Assembly: GCA_036852015.1 (NCBI GenBank)
Contig: JAANDG010000254.1
Span: forward strand, 62,001-126,000
Length of the DNA: 64,000 nt
Reading direction: 5' to 3'
DNA from: Pelodera strongyloides
Taxonomy: Eukaryota > Nematoda > Chromadorea > Rhabditida > Rhabditidae
Positions within the stretch are counted from its first letter, which is position 1; each line of letters starts with the position of its first letter. A model generated the notes under the pieces. It had not been told where the DNA came from. It worked only from the letters and a program-made list of their open reading frames with translations, and did not search any database. The translations under genes and the position numbers were made by a program. This document shows positions 59,268 to 64,000 of this stretch, in pieces.

Positions 59268-61698
59268 ACTTTAGAATAAATGTTTTGTAAAAATACGTCA
59301 ACGTTTAAAGAACACCATAACGAGAGAACCAGGAAACTGAAACGATTTCTATTATGGGGTTTCCAAGTATCAGAAAAATTCGGTGTGATTCTGTCAACAC
59401 TACCGTATTTCTGCGCGAAACTTGCATATATAATACGAAAAATTAAAAAAAAATATTCTCGTGTATTTCCAAAACACTGTAAATATTCACCATACATGGA
59501 AACCCCATAAAAACAAAAAAAAGCAGAAACACATATAGCAGTTTTGTAAACTGGCCACGCTCGTAGAAGACGAGATCATGCGGCGCGGCGTGCATATTAC
59601 ATATGGCGGAAGCCTCGCGAAATTCTGGCGCAAACATAAGAAGCATATCGATATACGTCATCATAAATCAAAGATCGCAAGTTACGCGACAGTCTTTACG
59701 CGGATTAAACTACGAAACTCGTGGTCTTATCCTGTGGGTACAAATAAAGTAATTACGTATGCTAAACCAAAATATAATAAATCATACTTTAGATTTAACG
59801 TCACTAGCGTCACATATTCATATATCCCACGTGGTCCACACATGACTTTTAACTAACGGGAAAACTATTTACATAATTTTATCGTACTTTGCTAAGAAGC
59901 GAAAATTGATAATAACAGCCGAGGGAAACTATCCTTATCCTAGCGCATGGAATACGTCCTTAATTTTTTATTTTGAACGGTATCTCTTTAAGCCAACGTA
60001 CTGTACTTTTAACATAGAACTCCACTTGCCTCAAAGCGAAATACTGGCCGGTTTTTGAAACGCATCGGGTACACCAGCATTCTTATGCGGCTTATGCAAA
60101 TGAGAGTGAATTAGAATAAAAAATCGAGTAAATTAGCATAAATACGCACGAACTCAGTTGCCCACGATGTGTTTCAAAAACCGGCCGGTATTTCGCTTTA
60201 ATCGAAATTACGAAGGTCCATAGACTGGTTATTAATAGAGCACATTGCAATTTCACCCTTTTCTCACATCAAATTCTCTTTCATAATTAATAAGGTGTGA
60301 AGGCAATTTTCTCCTTGCGCCAAAAAAAGCCTGGGTTCGATGAGGAGCAAGATCAAAAGAAATTTCAGCACAAAACGGGCGTGCCAATTCTTCGCGATTT
60401 GTTCGCCGTATGCTCACCATGCCGTGCCGCTGATGTCAGAGTAGCTAATTCTACGGCTAAGAACAAATACAACAGCTCCTTCATAAAACACCGAGTGCAT
60501 ACCTCATCACAAAATAACATCAATCAATAAAAAAGGGGCCAGGCAACATTTAGAATACTAGTAAATCTTCGTTTTCCTCAAGGTGCTTTATATACATAAA
60601 TGAAGCCGCCAGGGCCCCAGGCCCTCCGGCGTTGTATATTGATCTCACACGCGGCGGCGACAGAGTAAAACGTAAGAGGCAAAAGATTGCACCGCCAATG
60701 AAGCGAAAAGCCGCCAGGGGCGCCGCCCATATATAAAACACCTTTAAAGCGATATGACGGCCGGGTTGTGAAGAGTATGTTGGACAGGTGCATTTTCCTA
60801 TGTAGTATGCAAATTTATGTAAAATCGTTAAGTATTGCGCAGTAATTTTCACGCAATGCATCGGAATACAGCGTCCGGCGCGTACGCTTCAAAACCGGCT
60901 TAAAATACCAACAAGATATGTAGTTTGTAGTTTATGGGCCTGTCCTAACTTTTTTACATTTAGTATGTACAATGTACACCAAATAAAGGTTCAGTTCCAG
61001 CACTACGGAGTGTACAGTACAGCCAGGACCTACCGTATCTCATATTAGTTTGCAAAGAAACCTCAATTAGTTTAAAGCGAAATGCTAGCCTCTTTGGAAA
61101 ATTTGCATATGATAAGCAAATCCGTATCCTATGCTAATTTTGTACGATCGTCCACGGCAATCGTACAAAATTAGCATAGGATACATAGGATTTGCTTATC
61201 ATATGCAAATTTTCCAAAGGGGCTGGCATTTCGCTTTAAAAACCTTGTGTACTTCTGCACTTCTGGAAAAACAATTCATAAAATCACACTATTTATGGAT
61301 GAAATGATAGTGCCCACAAAATAATAATTCAAATCCTTGCAGACGGTTTCCAACGTGTTCCACAAGTAATTATGTTTAATATTTTTATGCATATAAAAAA
61401 CTTGCAAACAAAACAATGAAAATCTCCGAGACTGAAGCTATACTAATATACAAATAGGTTGAGAGACAAGCCTAATGCTTCCATAGAGAGTCTACCCGTA
61501 GTCACCGTCGAACAACACAAGTCCTATAATAATCTACTACGCAATGTAATGTTATGTCATGTAATAAATGTTCTCTTATAATGAACCGGATTACGCCAAT
61601 CTATGATGTCAACCTATGATCTAGCCTATTATCTACTAACTAATACATCGCATGAAACTTACATATACCATATGCAAAACCACAGTAACAAATACAAA
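59268..61698. other. Spacer between Trm9 and RBFA
   Basis: Contains the TTATGGGG-ended element (59352-59510), a GGCCGG TTAA element (60031-60201), a TTAAAGCGATATGACGGCCG element (about 60742-60905) and the CTAGCCCC palindrome (61072-61239). Open frames at 59443-59664 (minus) and 60297-60530 (plus) have no supporting splice sites or family. Confidence 0.55.
61072..61239. mobile_element. TTAA palindrome, CTAGCCCC family
   Basis: 168 bases, near-perfect arms around CGATCGTCCACGGCAATCG. Confidence 0.9.
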
Positions 61699-63715
61699 TC
61701 ACTCCGTCTCCGTTTTCACCCTATCTCTATTCTTCTCTAACAGTCGACGTCTCCATTCCGGTATCCTTTTCTCTTTTACTTCCTTTCTCTCGGTCTCTTC
61801 CTCTTTAACATTGCCGAGCACTCTCGCTGCTTTTGACAAAGTACGGTAGTCTACACCATAGTCGGCCTTACGGAACAGCTGATCCATTTCCTAGAATTAC
61901 ATTTGTTTGCATGAGAGCTGAAAAAGTTTTATACGCAATAACAATTCCTGCAGCAGACCCTATCAAAGAAACACAAACGTTGAGAATTCATCCTTTTTGA
62001 TTCATCACTAAAACATTGCGCTTTGTAACTTTGGGAGACATCGCACACCTCACATGTTTCTTTGGCAATGCAGTTTTAGAAGGAACTCATTACTTGATGC
62101 ACCCTATGAAATTAGTAAAAATGTATGAAAGGCTTCCCAAGAGCAACCATTCGAACGCCTACCGCGCCTAAAGCCCAATTTGCCCAAATCTAATCGCCTA
62201 ACCAACAACCTAAGCATAGAGACTGTAGCCTAAACCGTAAACCCTAAAGCCTAAACCCTAGAACCTAACATGTTTGAAAGAACCTCTAAAATTCCACTAT
62301 TCCACACCTCAACAATCAGATGCGTTCCGTCTCCTACAAATTTAACTTCTGGGCAGGTTCCACCAACAGCCGCCTGTAGTTGCGTCTTCACACTGTGACG
62401 ATGACTATCCAACAGGAGCGAAGTTTTCTGAACGCAACCGCTTTTCAGTATTCATCAATTAGCATAGACGATTATTCACAGAGGAAACTTTGTCAGTCAC
62501 CATTCCTCACACACCTTATGGAAATTCACTAATTCTATTCAGTTCGCGGTTCGTAGCACAACAGTAGCGCATCACAATCACACCCGAACGAAAAACCTTT
62601 AAAGCAGTATTGTACCTTTTGGAAATTTGCATATGATACGCATATCATATGCATCCTATGCAAATTTATGGTGCCTGTCCGAAGCTTCCGGCACCAAATT
62701 GCATAGGATATATTGGATATGCAAATTTCCCAAAGTAGGTACAATACTGCTTTAAAATGCAAGAATCCATACCGTTTCCAAACAAATCAACTCACTTCAT
62801 CATTGATTCCATCCCTCAACCAATAGACGACAATCTCAGTGCACGACGTGTTCACTTTGACCTAAATTGAACCCATTAAAACCTGTTTCTCATATAAAAT
62901 ACAGTCGAATACACTACAGTATCCCGCTTATAATGCCAGGCTAATTGCGATGAATCTGCTCCACCTACACTACAGATTAGAGATTCCACTGAAAATTAAT
63001 GTATAACGTGTATCTAATAGCTGGGAATCTGCTCCACCTACAGTACAATAAAAATCCAGCAACAAAAAAACGAGAAAACCAAAAACCAAAAAAAAAACCC
63101 CAACCCTGCTAATCTTCAACTGTAGTTCTGCCAACTCCGGGTGAAATGCAATGATCTGTGAGAGTTGGTCCTCATAAATCTCTCCCAGTTGTTTCATCTT
63201 CTTAGCGTCGAGTCGCCGGTTCTTCTGACCGAGTGACGTCAACAGCAAACGATCTTCAAGCCTGAACCAAACATAGGTCATGTTCACCAGTTCGATTCCC
63301 TCGGGGAAGTAGTCCTCCCTGGGGACAGAAAATAGCATTCTAATGTGAGACATGCAGAGAAAAAGACGGGGAATTGAGTGGTGAATATGGCCTCAGGGCT
63401 AGTCACATAACCGACGCAAAAAAAGGTAAAGAAAACGCTGAAGAACTCCTCCCTATCAATTTAATATCACATAATAATGAGCCGCCGCAAGGTAAAAAGA
63501 CATCATAAGCAGTGAATGGAACGTAACTACGCGTTACTGAAATACGTCGGTCTATTCGTTTCCTTTCAGGATGTAACCTAACACGACGACTCGCGATAGC
63601 TGTTGTCTCTCTTATGATCACAAAAACCAAACTACTAGCTACTACTCACCCCATGTCGAATCCAAACTTGCGTCCATTCAGCCGCGTGAACGTTCGTCCA
63701 GTGGCCTTTGTCCAT
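61699..63715 (-). CDS. RBFA: Mitochondrial ribosome-binding factor A (RBFA) homologue, 5' end not resolved
   Basis: Five exons: 63650-63715, 63105-63261, 62796-62861, 62308-62427 and 61699-61890 (TGA), in phase and covering about 200 residues. RbfA landmarks are FTRLNGRKFG and KMKQLGEIYEDQL in the N-terminal region, then the KH-like core ISRVKVNTSCTEIVVYWL, SVKTQLQAAVG, CPEVKFVGDGT and a charged C-terminal tail (PEWRRRLLEKNRDR). Bacterial RbfA binds the small-subunit rRNA during maturation; metazoan RBFA does this in mitochondria. A mitochondrial presequence would lie in upstream exon(s), which I did not find in 63716-64000. An alternative start exists at ATG 63715-63713 in another frame, but its product does not resemble RbfA. 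Intron 1 contains an AGGCCATATTCACC-type element and intron 3 a 157-bp TTAA element. Confidence 0.8.
62599..62755. mobile_element. TTAA element, AGCAGTATTGTACC ends
   Basis: TTAAAGCAGTATTGTACC to GGTACAATACTGCTTTAA, 157 bases, in an RBFA intron. Confidence 0.85.
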
Positions 63716-63933
63716 CTAAAGTAAACACATCAGTGCATTAGTGGTGATACGTCGATACCATGCATAGGACAGGTACTACTGTCTGATGAAAAAGGACCCC
63801 TAATACAATCAACGTGAAACATTGCGCTATCGTTGAGCAAAAATGGTCGGCCCCCATCCCCTGCCCACCACATGGCGACCAACGCCCGGCTGTGCCGATT
63901 TCTCTATTTTGAGCGGCACACCCGCGCGGAGCT

Positions 63934-63940
63934 ATATAAG
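63934..63940 (+). promoter_or_regulatory. TATA-like box at the right window edge
   Basis: TATATAA in a GC-rich setting, about 60 bases before the end of the window. It could serve a plus-strand gene beginning beyond 64000, or read in reverse the RBFA gene. Weak evidence. Confidence 0.25.
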
Positions 63941-64000
63941 TGAACGTGCCAGCGAGCGATCACAAGCTTTCCCTGTGAAGCTCTCCGGCAATATCCAATC

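Noticed and set aside
59443..59664. Minus-strand frame of 73 codons upstream of Trm9
   Set aside because: It has an ATG and fair composition, but no donor in phase with Trm9 exon 1, and it runs into the TTATGGGG element. The plus strand is open there too.
60297..60530. Plus-strand frame of 77 codons (KKFQHKTGVPILRDLF)
   Set aside because: Single isolated frame between repeats with no acceptor, donor partner or recognised family.
1..64000. CRISPR arrays, bacterial operons, integrative elements or viral genes
   Set aside because: None seen. Gene structure, splice signals and telomere repeats all indicate a nematode nuclear genome, and the spaced repeats present are microsatellites, minisatellites or transposon ends.

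Overview
The window reads as nuclear DNA of a nematode, most likely a rhabditid or Caenorhabditis-type worm. Genes are broken into many short exons with GT/AG borders, and acceptors follow the nematode TTTCAG/TTTAG style. Acceptor-like sites sit just before several start codons, as expected for spliced-leader addition. Stretches of TTAGGC, the nematode telomere unit, lie inside the arm. Repeats are dense. No bacterial features are present.

Layout: 2032-3242 (minus) is part of a probable WD40-type protein and 4900-6344 (minus) is the 3' end of an unrecognised gene. At 8511-11532 (minus) lies a complete Gemin2/SMI-1 homologue. A young, internally deleted LTR retrotransposon follows at 11951-13940. 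From 15764 to 42597 (minus) runs one very large gene of about 58 exons and roughly 2,000 residues, built from scattered degenerate C2H2 zinc fingers, acidic linkers and duplicated modules. Head to head with it across about 0.8 kb sits eak-7, the MEAK7/TLDC1 homologue (43390-48110, plus). Then come a small unrecognised plus-strand gene (52757-54275), a free-standing Trm9/ALKBH8-type tRNA wobble-uridine methyltransferase (55595-59267, minus) and the 3' part of a mitochondrial RbfA-type ribosome-assembly factor (61699-63715, minus).

I rebuilt the gene models by hand from reading frame, splice-site sequence and phase matching. Identities come from remembered family sequence, not from a search. 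The named genes belong to separate processes: snRNP assembly, mTOR/insulin-linked lysosomal signalling, tRNA modification and mitochondrial ribosome maturation. I see no functional cluster and no clear operon.

The introns and spacers hold a swarm of palindromic non-autonomous elements. Most have TTAA target sites and a shared AGCG terminal start, and they often lie within 15-35 bases of a splice site. The most unusual observations are three. First, the LTR element's primer-binding site is followed by a full reverse copy of a CCA-tailed tRNA-Gly(CCC). Second, a 33-bp minisatellite in Gemin2 intron 1 begins at the real splice donor and repeats that donor. Third, the giant zinc-finger gene itself may be undescribed in this form.
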